This document shows, in pieces, positions 16,700-24,875 of a stretch of 64,000 bases of DNA. Numbering within the stretch: the first letter of the stretch is position 1; each line of letters starts with the position of its first letter. The DNA comes from Prevotella melaninogenica (GTDB taxonomy: Bacteria; Bacteroidota; Bacteroidia; Bacteroidales; Bacteroidaceae), in the NCBI RefSeq assembly GCF_018127925.1, contig NZ_CP072347.1:870501-934500 (forward strand), read 5' to 3'. The translations under genes were made by a program, and so were the position numbers. The notes beneath the pieces are model-generated. The model was given only the letters and a program-made list of their open reading frames with translations. It ran no database searches and had not been told where the DNA came from.

Positions 16700-18118
16700 A
16701 TGATAATAATCGCTACTATTCTTGCATATTTTTGCATCTTATTGTTAATAAGTAGAATAACGGGACATAAAGCAGACAACGATGCTTTCTTTCGTGCAAA
16801 CCGTCAGTCACCTTGGTATCTTGTTGCCTTCGGGATGATTGGTGCCAGTATTTCTGGCGTCACCTTTGTTAGCGTTCCGGGAATGGTACTGTTGAGCGAT
16901 ATGACCTATATGCAGACATGTTTAGGTTTTGTGCTGGGCTATTTTGCTGTTGCATATCTATTACTTCCTGTTTATTATCGCCTAAAGTTGACAACTATCT
17001 ACTCTTATCTACAAACACGTTTAGGCAATTATAGCTATAAGACTGGTGCTTCATTTTTCCTATTGTCTAAGATGACAGGTGCGGCAGTGCGCTTCTATGT
17101 TGTTTGTATGATACTTCAACGTTTCGTCTTAGATGCCTACGGCATACCTTTCCCCATTACCGTTGTGGCTCTTGTGGCACTTATTTGGCTCTATACGCGT
17201 AGGGGAGGAATTCGTACACTGGTCTTGACAGACACCTTTCAGACCCTTTGTATGCTGCTTGCCCTCATTCTTATTATATATAAGGTGGTCGAAACATTGG
17301 GCATGTCGCTTCCAGAAGCAGCTCAAGCAATAGCCAATGACAGTCATTCTCGTATTTTTGTATTCGATGACTGGGTATCAAAACAGAACTTTTGGAAACA
17401 GTTTCTTAGCGGTATCTTTATTGTTATTGTTATGACAGGACTGGACCAAGACATGATGCAAAAGAATCTTACTTGTAAGACTTTGCGTGAAGCACAGAAG
17501 GATATGTGTACCTATGGTTTTGCCTTTGTACCTGCCAATTTACTCTTTTTGTCCTTGGGTGTACTGTTAATGATGTATTTCAATAGTATCGGGCAAGCCT
17601 TGCCTGATATGCCAGATAATCTAATGTTGCAGGCTGTTGCAGGTGGACAATTAGGTACATTGGTTGTCATTCTCTTTACAATCGGTATCGTAGCGGCGTG
17701 CTTCTCCAGTGCAGACTCTGCCTTAACAGCCTTAACAACAACTTATTGTGTAGACATTTGTAATCGTCCAAAGGATGAAAAGTTACGCAAACAGGCACAT
17801 ATAGGTGTGTCCATTGTGTTTATTTTGTTTATCCTTATCTTCCGTTATGTCAACTCAACGAGTCTGATAGATGCTATTTACACCATAGCTTCTTATACAT
17901 ACGGTCCACTCTTGGGTCTTTTTGCATTTGGCTTATGTACTAAACGTGCAGTAAATGATCGGTTGACTCCATATATAGCAGTAGCCAGTCCACTTCTTTG
18001 TTTTGCTTTAGACACAATTGTTTCGAGAACTACTGGTTACAAGTTTGGCTATGAATTATTGATGTTGAATGGGTTAATTACCTTTGTTGCATGCTACTTT
18101 CTTCCAGCAAGAAAGTAA
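16700..18118 (+). CDS. Sodium:solute symporter (SSS family)
   Basis: 472 residues with about 13 hydrophobic helices, starting inside the first helix (MIIIATILAYFCILLLISRITG). Family signs are the early ADNDAFFRANRQSPWYLVAFGMIGASISGVTFVSVPG region, where ASISGVTF forms part of the sodium site. Also typical are YSYLQTRLGNYSYKTGASFFLLSK and the late GIVAACFSSADSALTALTTTY, whose SSADSALTALTT motif is the Na2 site. The substrate cannot be read: sugars, sialic acid and amino acids are all moved by relatives. It diverges from trpB. No adjacent catabolic genes suggest a substrate. Confidence 0.88.
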   Translation: MIIIATILAYFCILLLISRITGHKADNDAFFRANRQSPWYLVAFGMIGASISGVTFVSVPGMVLLSDMTYMQTCLGFVLGYFAVAYLLLPVYYRLKLTTIYSYLQTRLGNYSYKTGASFFLLSKMTGAAVRFYVVCMILQRFVLDAYGIPFPITVVALVALIWLYTRRGGIRTLVLTDTFQTLCMLLALILIIYKVVETLGMSLPEAAQAIANDSHSRIFVFDDWVSKQNFWKQFLSGIFIVIVMTGLDQDMMQKNLTCKTLREAQKDMCTYGFAFVPANLLFLSLGVLLMMYFNSIGQALPDMPDNLMLQAVAGGQLGTLVVILFTIGIVAACFSSADSALTALTTTYCVDICNRPKDEKLRKQAHIGVSIVFILFILIFRYVNSTSLIDAIYTIASYTYGPLLGLFAFGLCTKRAVNDRLTPYIAVASPLLCFALDTIVSRTTGYKFGYELLMLNGLITFVACYFLPARK

Positions 18119-18275
18119 ACTTATAAACAGGAAAAGAGGTTAAATTCTTTATAAAGTGTGCTGAAAGGCAAACAAACCCCATATAAGTTTACCAATAAGC
18201 ATCCTGCAATAAAGTTTATAAACATAATGATGATGCCGCTTTCTTATCATTATTATCTCATGTGTTAAGGCTCAT

Positions 18276-18353
18276 CACCATTGGTGTTAAGCCTTAGCAC
18301 GAGTGGTGTTGATGGTTAGCACCACTCGTGCGGATTAGTAGGCACCAATGGTG
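18276..18353 (+). repeat. Nested palindromic element, copy 2 (best formed)
   Basis: CACCATTGGTG (18276-18286) is complementary to CACCAATGGTG (18343-18353). Inside, GCACGAGTGGTG (18297-18308) pairs perfectly with CACCACTCGTGC (18320-18331). The loop is TTGATGGTTAG. Each outer arm is also nearly self-palindromic. The linker TTAAGCCTTAGCAC recurs in the other copies. Confidence 0.75.
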
Positions 18354-18469
18354 TTGAGGGCAAAATGTGGTGTATTATATTGTTAATATGGGGGTAATTT
18401 ATAAAGAGAAGAAAGCGTATGAAGCGATTTTTTAATAAGATTTATAGGTGATAATGACTTTAATAAAAA

Positions 18470-18514
18470 GATAAAAGGCAAAGAGTATAAGTCTCTCTGC
18501 CTTTTATTTTTTGT
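18470..18514. terminator. Bidirectional terminator between symporter and gpx
   Basis: AAAAGGCA-AAGAG pairs with CTCTC-TGCCTTTT around a short loop, followed by ATTTTTT on the plus strand. It mainly serves gpx on the minus strand, whose stop is at 18579. Confidence 0.7.
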
Positions 18515-18578
18515 TTGTATGTTATCTTGCCAATAGCTTTTATCTCCTTAAGAGAGAGTTATTTGCAAGTTATTTTTC

Positions 18579-19127
18579 CTACAGTAATTCTTCAATCTGC
18601 TTTGCGATATTCTCAATGCTCTCTGTTGGTTCAAAGCGAGCAACGACCTGTCCCTTCTTATTAATAAGGAACTTGGTGAAGTTCCACTTAATATCTGGAT
18701 TCTCCTTATAGTTTGGATCAGCCTCAGAAAGCATCTTGTCGAGGATAGGGTAGAGCTTATGTGACTCATCCCAACCAGCAAAGCCCTTCTGCTCCTTGAG
18801 GAACTTGAAGAGTGGGTCAGCGTCTTCACCATTCACCTTTACCTTCTTGAAGCGTGGGAATTTTGTGCCGTATGTAAGTTTGCAGAACTCATGGATACTT
18901 TCGTCTGTACCTGGTGCCTGCTGTCCAAACTGGTTGCAAGGGAAATCAAGTACTTCAAATCCTTGTGCATGGTACTTCTCATAGAGTGCCTCCAACTCCT
19001 CATAAGTTGGTGTGAAGCCACATTTTGTAGCTGTGTTTACAATCAGTAGCACCTCATTAGAAAACTCTTTCAGTGAAAAAGCCTTACCTTTTCTGTCTTT
19101 GACAGAGAATTCATAAACTGTTCTCAT
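18579..19127 (-). CDS. Glutathione peroxidase family protein (thioredoxin-dependent type likely)
   Basis: 182 residues, the size of bacterial GPx. The peroxidatic cysteine is C36 in NTATKCGFTPTYEELEALY, in the position held by selenocysteine in animal enzymes. FPCNQFGQQAPG brings the second conserved Cys and the catalytic Gln, and KWNFTKFLI the catalytic Trp. Bacterial enzymes of this type reduce peroxides with thioredoxin rather than glutathione. That is known of the family and is not visible here. No signal peptide, so cytosolic. Promoter TACATTTG (minus) lies about 50 bp upstream. Confidence 0.93.
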   Translation of the reverse strand: MRTVYEFSVKDRKGKAFSLKEFSNEVLLIVNTATKCGFTPTYEELEALYEKYHAQGFEVLDFPCNQFGQQAPGTDESIHEFCKLTYGTKFPRFKKVKVNGEDADPLFKFLKEQKGFAGWDESHKLYPILDKMLSEADPNYKENPDIKWNFTKFLINKKGQVVARFEPTESIENIAKQIEELL

Positions 19128-19174
19128 TTCTGTTTCTTATCTTCTCTTTATATAGTTTACTTATTTGTGTGTTG

Positions 19175-19182
19175 CAAATGTA
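19175..19182 (-). promoter_or_regulatory. Promoter box for gpx
   Basis: The minus strand reads TACATTTG, about 48 bp before the gpx ATG. Confidence 0.55.
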
Positions 19183-19359
19183 CGAATTTTATTTGTTTCC
19201 TCCTTCATTGTTTAGGAGTTTTTTAGTAATCGATTTAATTCGTAATAGATTATTGGAGATTCTTTATTCGGGTTGATGATATGGAGTGAAATCTTCTTCA
19301 ATAGGGATTTCCCTATCTTCAAATAGTGTATTTACTCGATAAACATCTTATAATTTCAC

Positions 19360-19367
19360 TATTTTTG
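19360..19367 (+). promoter_or_regulatory. Promoter box for the lipoprotein gene at 19406
   Basis: TATTTTTG followed by CATCAG, about 38 bp before the start codon. Confidence 0.55.
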
Positions 19368-19405
19368 CATCAGTAAATAAACAAAGAATAAGAATTAAAT
19401 AGGAT

Positions 19406-20233
19406 ATGAGTATGAGACGGATTTCAAAATTTTTCTTGGCACTTGCAATAGTTGTGAGTCCATTGGCATTGACAAGCTGTGACGATGATTACTATGATGA
19501 TTTGGTAACATCTGCGGTACGAAACTATCTGGGTGAATATCCAAGTGGCTCAAGTTATTATACAGCTTACAATTGGTTCTATTATTATTACCCAGAAGCA
19601 ACAACCTCAGAGTTCTATAAGTTTATGGATGCTGTAGGTAATAACAGTAGTTATAATTGGAATAATAACTATCGTCAGGAGGAGAACGGACAAGTAAATA
19701 AACTGGTTGAAGAAGCACAGACACTTACCGGTGAGTGGGATGGTAATATGACTGTTGAGTACACGGATGATGCAACACATCAGCGTAAGAGCAATAGTTT
19801 TAGAGCTAACATGAAGTTCTTCCAGTATAATTCTTCAGCTAATTCGCTCCAAGGTAATGGAGTTGAGGTAGATACTGATGCACAAGGTAACACACAGACA
19901 TTGGCATTCTCTTGGAAAGTTTTGGATAATGGAAATATCGAAATAAAGTATTCTAAGACTGGAACTATCTTCAATCTTGACATCAATACTACTAATGATG
20001 GTTTCCATTTAGGATATGATAAGACAAAGGGTTATGACACCTTCTATGGTGTAGCACGCAGTACAAACACAACAGACGTTATGCGTTTCGACCTTGCTCG
20101 TCAGAGACCAGCAAGTGCAAAGGCTCAAAATGCGTTGACAAGAGCTTCAAGCAAGGCTTCCTTTGGTTCTGCTAAGACGAACGACTATGCAAAGAATAGC
20201 GCTGGAGCAGTAAATGGTCTGCACGAAAGATAA
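19406..20233 (+). CDS. Exported lipoprotein of unknown function
   Basis: 275 residues. A lipoprotein signal MSMRRISKFFLALAIVVSPL leads to the lipobox ALTSC with Cys25. The residues after Cys are DDDYYDD, an acidic stretch like the export signals that take Bacteroidota lipoproteins to the cell surface. A Tyr/Ser/Asn-rich region follows (YTAYNWFYYYYPEATT). A beta-rich part then begins LVEEAQTLTGEWDGNMTVEY. The last 60 residues are rich in Ala, Ser and Lys. The part from LTGEWDGNM resembles lipocalin-like or copper-resistance folds only vaguely, and I do not assign a function. It stands alone between its own promoter and terminator, inside the 565-bp inverted repeats. Met3 is an alternative start. 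Confidence 0.75.
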   Translation: MSMRRISKFFLALAIVVSPLALTSCDDDYYDDLVTSAVRNYLGEYPSGSSYYTAYNWFYYYYPEATTSEFYKFMDAVGNNSSYNWNNNYRQEENGQVNKLVEEAQTLTGEWDGNMTVEYTDDATHQRKSNSFRANMKFFQYNSSANSLQGNGVEVDTDAQGNTQTLAFSWKVLDNGNIEIKYSKTGTIFNLDINTTNDGFHLGYDKTKGYDTFYGVARSTNTTDVMRFDLARQRPASAKAQNALTRASSKASFGSAKTNDYAKNSAGAVNGLHER

Positions 20234-20277
20234 CGAAAGCTAATCGCTTTTCTATAGCTTCATATATACTTGAATGG

Positions 20278-20309
20278 ATCCCACCAACTGCGAAGTTGGT
20301 GGGATTTTT
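20278..20309 (+). terminator. Terminator after the lipoprotein gene
   Basis: ATCCCACCAACT pairs perfectly with AGTTGGTGGGAT across GCGA, followed by TTTTT. Confidence 0.93.
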
Positions 20310-20319
20310 GGTTCCTCCG

Positions 20320-20884
20320 TTAAATGTGTAGATTGTTAATAGAATGAGATAAGTCCACATACATGGTATGATTTCCTCTAATAAGATAGTTTTATAAAGG
20401 CTCAACACCCAACACCCATTACCCAACACCAGTATGCTTATCCCCAATTAGAGGGTTTTAGAATGGGGGATAAACTACTCGATAAACGTAATTAGGTGAG
20501 ATGTCTATCTGTCCTCTACAAACAACTTATTCCCTTATTAATCAAAGTTTGTAAATTATTTTCGTATGGTTCAAAGCCAATACATGCTCTTTTGGCTTCT
20601 AAAAGTTGCCCAATTGACTTGCAAAAGGTGCCCTTTAAGACCCTTACTAACGCCCTTTTGAAGTCCAATTAAGCACCTTTTACTTTACTACTTTATAACT
20701 AATTGATTTCCTGTTGATTACAGACCTGTTTTTTGTATATTGTTTTGCCGTCCTTTATAGATGTTTTATTCGAAATTATGTAATTATTTTTCAAACCATT
20801 GTCTGCATATTTTCGAAGTCTAAAAAGAAATGATTTTCAATGTCAGAGGATGAAAATAGGATAGATAGTTGACTGTCTCAGCCA
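20320..20884 (-). repeat. Arm B of the 565-bp inverted repeat pair
   Basis: Reverse-complement partner of 14641-15204, collinear from TTAAATGTGTAGATTGTT at its left end to GATAGTTGACTGTCTCAGCC at its right end. No gene is present. The IS66 element begins 155 bp to its right. Confidence 0.8.
20570..20679 (-). repeat. 22-bp phased repeat array, copy 3 (inside inverted-repeat arm B)
   Basis: Read on the minus strand the five units start at 20679, 20657, 20635, 20613 and 20591. The first is identical to unit 1 of copy 2, and the second matches it as well. Confidence 0.8.
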
Positions 20885-21039
20885 TATTTTTGTTTAATGG
20901 GTTGCTTCGTTTCTTACATTAAAGCAATACGAAAAGCGTCCACACATTTAACGGAAGAACCGGATTTTTTTCTTTATTCTTTGTCGTTTAATTAATGTAT
21001 TCTATAATTGTAAACTCTGAATTTGTCTTAATCATATTT

Positions 21040-22621
21040 GTAACTATTCAGCGATAATTGATATATATTATCAAACCTTAAATAAGGCTTGAATCGCATT
21101 ATATGGCGTTTTGTCGTGCTTCTTAGCTGTTTCTACAATCGAATGAAGTTCAAGGAAAGCGTCTGCTCCGAAGTCTGAACGAAAAGCACAGGAGTTCTTC
21201 AGTTTGATTTTTAGCTTGCGTATTCCACGTTCACTTCCATTATTGTCAAATGGTATCATCGGATTTTCGAGGAAATTGAAAATGTAATCTCTGCATTTGA
21301 CCAAGCCTTTTCTGAACGTAATAAACTTTTTACCAAGCTCCTCTATATTCTGTTTGAGTAGATTGTCTAAACGTCGGGTCCATGACACCTTGTCTATAAC
21401 GTTGTTCGGATTGGTATTCCGCTCGTGAATGGCTTCACGGAACAGATTGGTTACTTTCCCAGACCACTCTTGCTTAGTGTTCAACTCTGAGAGATATTGC
21501 AGTTCGCGCAGTAAGTGAGCAAGGCATACCTGATGATTGAGGAAATGGAGTGCAAAGTATGCGCTATGGCGGTCGGTAACGGCAGTCATTCGTTCCAGGC
21601 TATCGCCAAATTTGTCTGCTAATACCTTCGACCCTCTTCCATTAGCACGGAAAAGCAGTGTGTAATAAACGGTTTGTGCAATCCATGCCCAGTCGAGTCT
21701 TTTCTTACAGTACAAGCCGCTCTCATCGAAACCAACAACTGCTGATGACTTAATATATCCTTTAATTTTATCAATCACAGGTTGCGCATTTCTCTTTGCC
21801 TCATTTACCCAGTTCACCAGTGAGCCTTCGCTTGGAGTGAGTCCAAATACCTCACGCAAAAAACTTGCTATGCGACCGTAAGGAAGAAATTGTACGACAC
21901 TCAGATAAACCACTAAGGACTTTATGCTTGAATCATATACCACGTTGTTTGACCGCCGTCTCGGTACTGTCCGAATACGTTCACCACAGTTCTTGCATAC
22001 CATCACATAGTGTCGGATTTCCTTGATTACGGGCTTCAACTCTGGAATGGAAATAACCTGCGTCACATAATCAAGCACACGTTCTGCATCTGATAAAGAT
22101 TCTCCGCAACGAGTGCAATAGTTGGGTATCTCATCAATTATCTCGTCAGGTATGGAAGAGTAAGACAACTTATGCCCATCATGCCCCTTTTGTCCTCCCG
22201 GCTTCTTACCACTTGGCTTACGGAGGCTTCTTGTTCTTCTGATAACCTCATCCTTTATACGCTCCTTGCTTGGAGGAGTGCTGCTGTTATTAGAGTTTTT
22301 GTCAGGTTTTTCATACTTAGCTAAGCGTTCCCGTAAGTTTATAAGTTCCGTATCTTTCTTGCGAATTTGGAGGTTCAAAGCATTTATGTTACGGTTCAAT
22401 TTGATAATCTCGGCATACTGCTGATTAACAGTTGCACGTAATAATCGCATCTCTTCCGTCATGCCTTGTAATACTTTTGATATGTCCGTAACCTGCTCTT
22501 TCATAGGTATAAAGGTACAAAGAAAATCTGAAATACGCAAGAAAAACAAGCATATTTATAGCCTTTATACTAAGATTTTAGAGGAGAAAATACAGACTGA
22601 TCAATACCGCTGAATAGTTAC
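21040..22621 (-). mobile_element. Complete IS66-family insertion sequence with target duplication
   Basis: The element is 1,582 bp. Terminal inverted repeats start GTAACTATTCAGCG on both ends, with GTAA typical of IS66. After that the arms diverge, the left continuing ATAATTGAT and the right GTATTGAT. It is bounded by the 8-bp direct repeat TCATATTT at 21032-21039 and 22622-22629, the size IS66 elements generate. It carries a single transposase and no tnpA/tnpB accessory genes, as in the ISBst12-like subgroup. Confidence 0.92.
21071..22504 (-). CDS. IS66-family transposase (TnpC type)
   Basis: 477 residues from the ATG at 22504. An upstream in-frame start at 22549 would add a hydrophobic stretch that overlaps the promoter region. 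Residues 15-65 form a leucine-zipper coiled coil, followed by a Lys/Ser-rich linker typical of IS66. Zinc-binding pairs are C130-x2-C133 and C170-x2-C173. The DDE triad is D260 (VGFDESGLY), D311 (VTDRHSAYF) and E425 (NNGSERGIRKLK). The reading frame is intact and the ends are present, so the element could still move. Confidence 0.93.
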   Translation of the reverse strand: MKEQVTDISKVLQGMTEEMRLLRATVNQQYAEIIKLNRNINALNLQIRKKDTELINLRERLAKYEKPDKNSNNSSTPPSKERIKDEVIRRTRSLRKPSGKKPGGQKGHDGHKLSYSSIPDEIIDEIPNYCTRCGESLSDAERVLDYVTQVISIPELKPVIKEIRHYVMVCKNCGERIRTVPRRRSNNVVYDSSIKSLVVYLSVVQFLPYGRIASFLREVFGLTPSEGSLVNWVNEAKRNAQPVIDKIKGYIKSSAVVGFDESGLYCKKRLDWAWIAQTVYYTLLFRANGRGSKVLADKFGDSLERMTAVTDRHSAYFALHFLNHQVCLAHLLRELQYLSELNTKQEWSGKVTNLFREAIHERNTNPNNVIDKVSWTRRLDNLLKQNIEELGKKFITFRKGLVKCRDYIFNFLENPMIPFDNNGSERGIRKLKIKLKNSCAFRSDFGADAFLELHSIVETAKKHDKTPYNAIQALFKV

Positions 22622-22670
22622 TCATATTTACGATTTTTGAATTATATTGCTGATTTTCAGTCTTTTTTCG

Positions 22671-22678
22671 TAACTTTG
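22671..22678 (+). promoter_or_regulatory. Promoter box for the BASS permease operon
   Basis: TAACTTTG followed by CAGCCC, 55 bp before the ATG at 22733. The IS66 element ends 49 bp upstream, so it has displaced whatever lay upstream without touching the box. Confidence 0.6.
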
Positions 22679-22732
22679 CAGCCCATTCTCTTTCTGAAAA
22701 GGGGGAGAAACTGCATGATTTGATGATAAAAG

Positions 22733-23707
22733 ATGAGGAGAATCATACAATTTATAAAGGAGTGGACACTGCCAGTGTCAATAGCTACAGGTAGCTTATT
22801 ATACCTTATTTTTGTCTTTATACCAGCCTTGGATGGCGCAGCAAACTTTTTTGCTCCTATCCTTGACGCAGCTCTTCCATTGTTTATGTTCCTCGTCTTA
22901 TACGTTACCTTCTGCAAGGTAGACTTCCGTAAGCTAATTCCAGTAGGTTGGCATCTTTGGATAGCAGTCTCTCAAGTGCTGATGGTTGCGGTTGTTATTG
23001 GGGCAATCTTGTTTTTCCATGTCACAGGTAAGTCGCTCATATTACTTGAAGCTCTACTCACTTGTATCATTTGTCCTTGTGCTTCAGCAGCCGCAGTGGT
23101 TACACAGAAGTTAGGTGGAAACCTTGAGGAAATGACAACTTATACCTTCCTCTCCAACTTTCTCTGTGCCTTGTTGATACCAGTTTGCTTTCCTTTGCTT
23201 GATGCTGAAGCAGATATAACTTTCTGGAGTGCCTTTGTGGCAATTCTATATAAGGTGTGTTTAGTATTGGTTGTACCGATGATTTTAGCCTATATAACGA
23301 AACATTGGCACACTTTATGTAGGTTCTATCAGTGGGTAATCAGTATGAATAACCTCAGTTATTATCTATGGGGATGTTCATTACTCATCGTTTCAGGCAC
23401 AACAGTAAAGAATATTGTTCATGCTGAGGTAGCTGTTAGCTTCCTTTTGTTGATAGCAGTGTTGGCATTAGTGCTTTGCTTGATACAATTTGCCATAGGC
23501 AGATATATTGGTCATTTCTTCCGCAGTACGATTAATGCGGGACAGGCTTTAGGGCAGAAGAACACTGCTTTTGCTATCTGGATAGCCTACACTTATCTGA
23601 ATCCATTGTCAACTGTGGGTCCAGGCTGCTACATCTTGTGGCAGAATATTATTAACAGCGTAGAGATATGGCGGTATGACCACGCCATTAAACGCAAAAA
23701 TAAATAA
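22733..23707 (+). CDS. Bile acid:sodium symporter-like (BASS) permease
   Basis: 324 residues with eight to ten hydrophobic helices and a short basic tail (HAIKRKNK). LLTCIICPCASAAAVVTQKLGGN and YTFLSNFLCALLIPVCFPLL resemble the crossover helices of BASS and related arsenite/auxin-carrier folds. NAGQALGQKNTAFAIWIAYTYLNP near the end fits the second crossover. The substrate is unknown: relatives move bile acids, pyruvate, pantothenate or other organic anions. The SGNH hydrolase gene follows after 2 bp, so the two are almost certainly one operon. Confidence 0.75.
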   Translation: MRRIIQFIKEWTLPVSIATGSLLYLIFVFIPALDGAANFFAPILDAALPLFMFLVLYVTFCKVDFRKLIPVGWHLWIAVSQVLMVAVVIGAILFFHVTGKSLILLEALLTCIICPCASAAAVVTQKLGGNLEEMTTYTFLSNFLCALLIPVCFPLLDAEADITFWSAFVAILYKVCLVLVVPMILAYITKHWHTLCRFYQWVISMNNLSYYLWGCSLLIVSGTTVKNIVHAEVAVSFLLLIAVLALVLCLIQFAIGRYIGHFFRSTINAGQALGQKNTAFAIWIAYTYLNPLSTVGPGCYILWQNIINSVEIWRYDHAIKRKNK

Positions 23708-23709
23708 TT

Positions 23710-24519
23710 GTGAGAACAATAAAGTGTTTTATAGTATTACTATTTCTTTTCCTCTTGCCACCTGCTGTTTCAGCACAGGATGCTAATGGAATAAACGAAC
23801 ATGATGTCGAACCAGCTAAGTCTGTAGAGCCAGATGTAATGCCTGTAGCTGCTAAATCTCAAACAGCTTCAGCCTTGGTAGAAGAGATGGCAATGGAACC
23901 ACTGCCCACATCGACAACCCGAGTGTCACAGGTGGCAGAAAGTCGTGACCAAGTAGTACTTCTCATTGGTGACTCTATGGCTGATGGTCTTGGCTCTCGA
24001 TTTAATGATTATGCCGTAAAGAACGGTTTTAAGTTTCATTCAATCGTATGGTATGGAAGCACAACACGTGACTGGGCGATTGCTGCCGACCTTCAATATC
24101 AGATTGAAAGAGTGCGTCCTACTTATATAATTATTAGCTTAGGTACCAATGACTTAGGTTATAAGGATTATAGTAGACGTGAAACAGCAATTCAAACGAT
24201 TCTGAGTCGTGTTGGTAATATTCCATATGTATGGGTTGGTCCTCTCCCTTGGAAGAAGATAAAAGATAGAACAATTGTTGATGTGATACGTGAATGTACG
24301 GGTGAAGGTCGATTCTTTGACAGTAGTTCTGTCATTGCTTCTCGAGCAGATGGTATTCATCCAACACGTCAGGGTGCTGCCCTATGGGTGGATAAGATTG
24401 TAGAGTGGATGGGCGAACCAGAGCTAAATGCAAATCCAATAGAGATGGAAAAGCCCGATTTTACTACTCGTTTCAAACATGACGAGAAGCATGGTATGGG
24501 TTATCACGGTCGTCGATAG
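23710..24519 (+). CDS. Exported SGNH/GDSL-family hydrolase
   Basis: 269 residues from a GTG start at 23710, 2 bp after the permease stop. The GTG begins a good signal peptide, MRTIKCFIVLLFLFLLPPAV, ending in SAQ. A linker of about 60 residues rich in Ala, Val and Glu precedes the catalytic fold. Motifs are VVLLIGDSMADGLG (block I Ser), IISLGTNDLG (Gly and Asn of blocks II-III) and ADGIHPTRQGAALW (Asp and His of block V). The enzyme should cleave an ester in the periplasm, for example an acyl or acetyl group on a polysaccharide or lipid. Coupling to a permease suggests uptake of the released acid, which is an inference. Confidence 0.85.
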   Translation: MRTIKCFIVLLFLFLLPPAVSAQDANGINEHDVEPAKSVEPDVMPVAAKSQTASALVEEMAMEPLPTSTTRVSQVAESRDQVVLLIGDSMADGLGSRFNDYAVKNGFKFHSIVWYGSTTRDWAIAADLQYQIERVRPTYIIISLGTNDLGYKDYSRRETAIQTILSRVGNIPYVWVGPLPWKKIKDRTIVDVIRECTGEGRFFDSSSVIASRADGIHPTRQGAALWVDKIVEWMGEPELNANPIEMEKPDFTTRFKHDEKHGMGYHGRR

Positions 24520-24875
24520 ATTTGAAATATTATTACAATCTTAATGGCTTTTATACCATGTTTCTCATCAAAACACTACTGTTTTGAATGCGTTTGTAAG
24601 TTTCAGATAAACAGGTATTTATAAAACTATAAGGTAATAGGTGCTTAATAGCATTGCAAAAGGGCGTTAGTTAGGATGTAACTAACGCCCTTTTACACGT
24701 CAATTAAGCCTTAATTCGAATGCAATTAAGCCTTAGTTGTTTTCTGATACTATGATTTTATTTTACAATCTGATGGATGTTAAGATGCTATTATGTGACA
24801 ATGGTACCATAGAACTTGTCTTTTGGGGACATTCTATAGCTATGGTTTCTTTGCACAAAGTAGCTGTTTAGGTGT
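24520..24875. other. Gene-free stretch between the convergent SGNH hydrolase and DMT exporter
   Basis: 356 bp. It contains the 22-bp array copy 4 (24638-24747) and nothing else I can name. Within the array, GGGCGTTAGTTAG and CTAACTAACGCCC form a perfect inverted repeat that could act as a terminator stem. Confidence 0.6.
24638..24747 (+). repeat. 22-bp phased repeat array, copy 4
   Basis: Units begin at 24638, 24660, 24682, 24704 and 24726. Unit 1 starts TAGGTGCTTAATAGC, unit 2 AAGGGCGTTAGTTAGG, and units 4 and 5 both start TTAAGCCTTA. Unit 3 (CTAACGCCCTTTTAC) is the complement of unit 2, which makes a hairpin of AAAAGGGCGTTAG with CTAACGCCCTTTT. Confidence 0.8.

Larger units (their letters stand above)
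18119..18578. other. Gene-free stretch between the convergent symporter and gpx genes
   Basis: 460 bp with no gene. It contains the nested palindrome at 18276-18353 and a bidirectional hairpin at 18470-18514. Confidence 0.7.

Noticed and set aside
14641-22629. Inverted 565-bp blocks plus IS66 as a composite transposon
   Set aside because: The IS66 ends and target duplication lie outside both blocks. Neither block carries a transposase, and there is only one IS copy.
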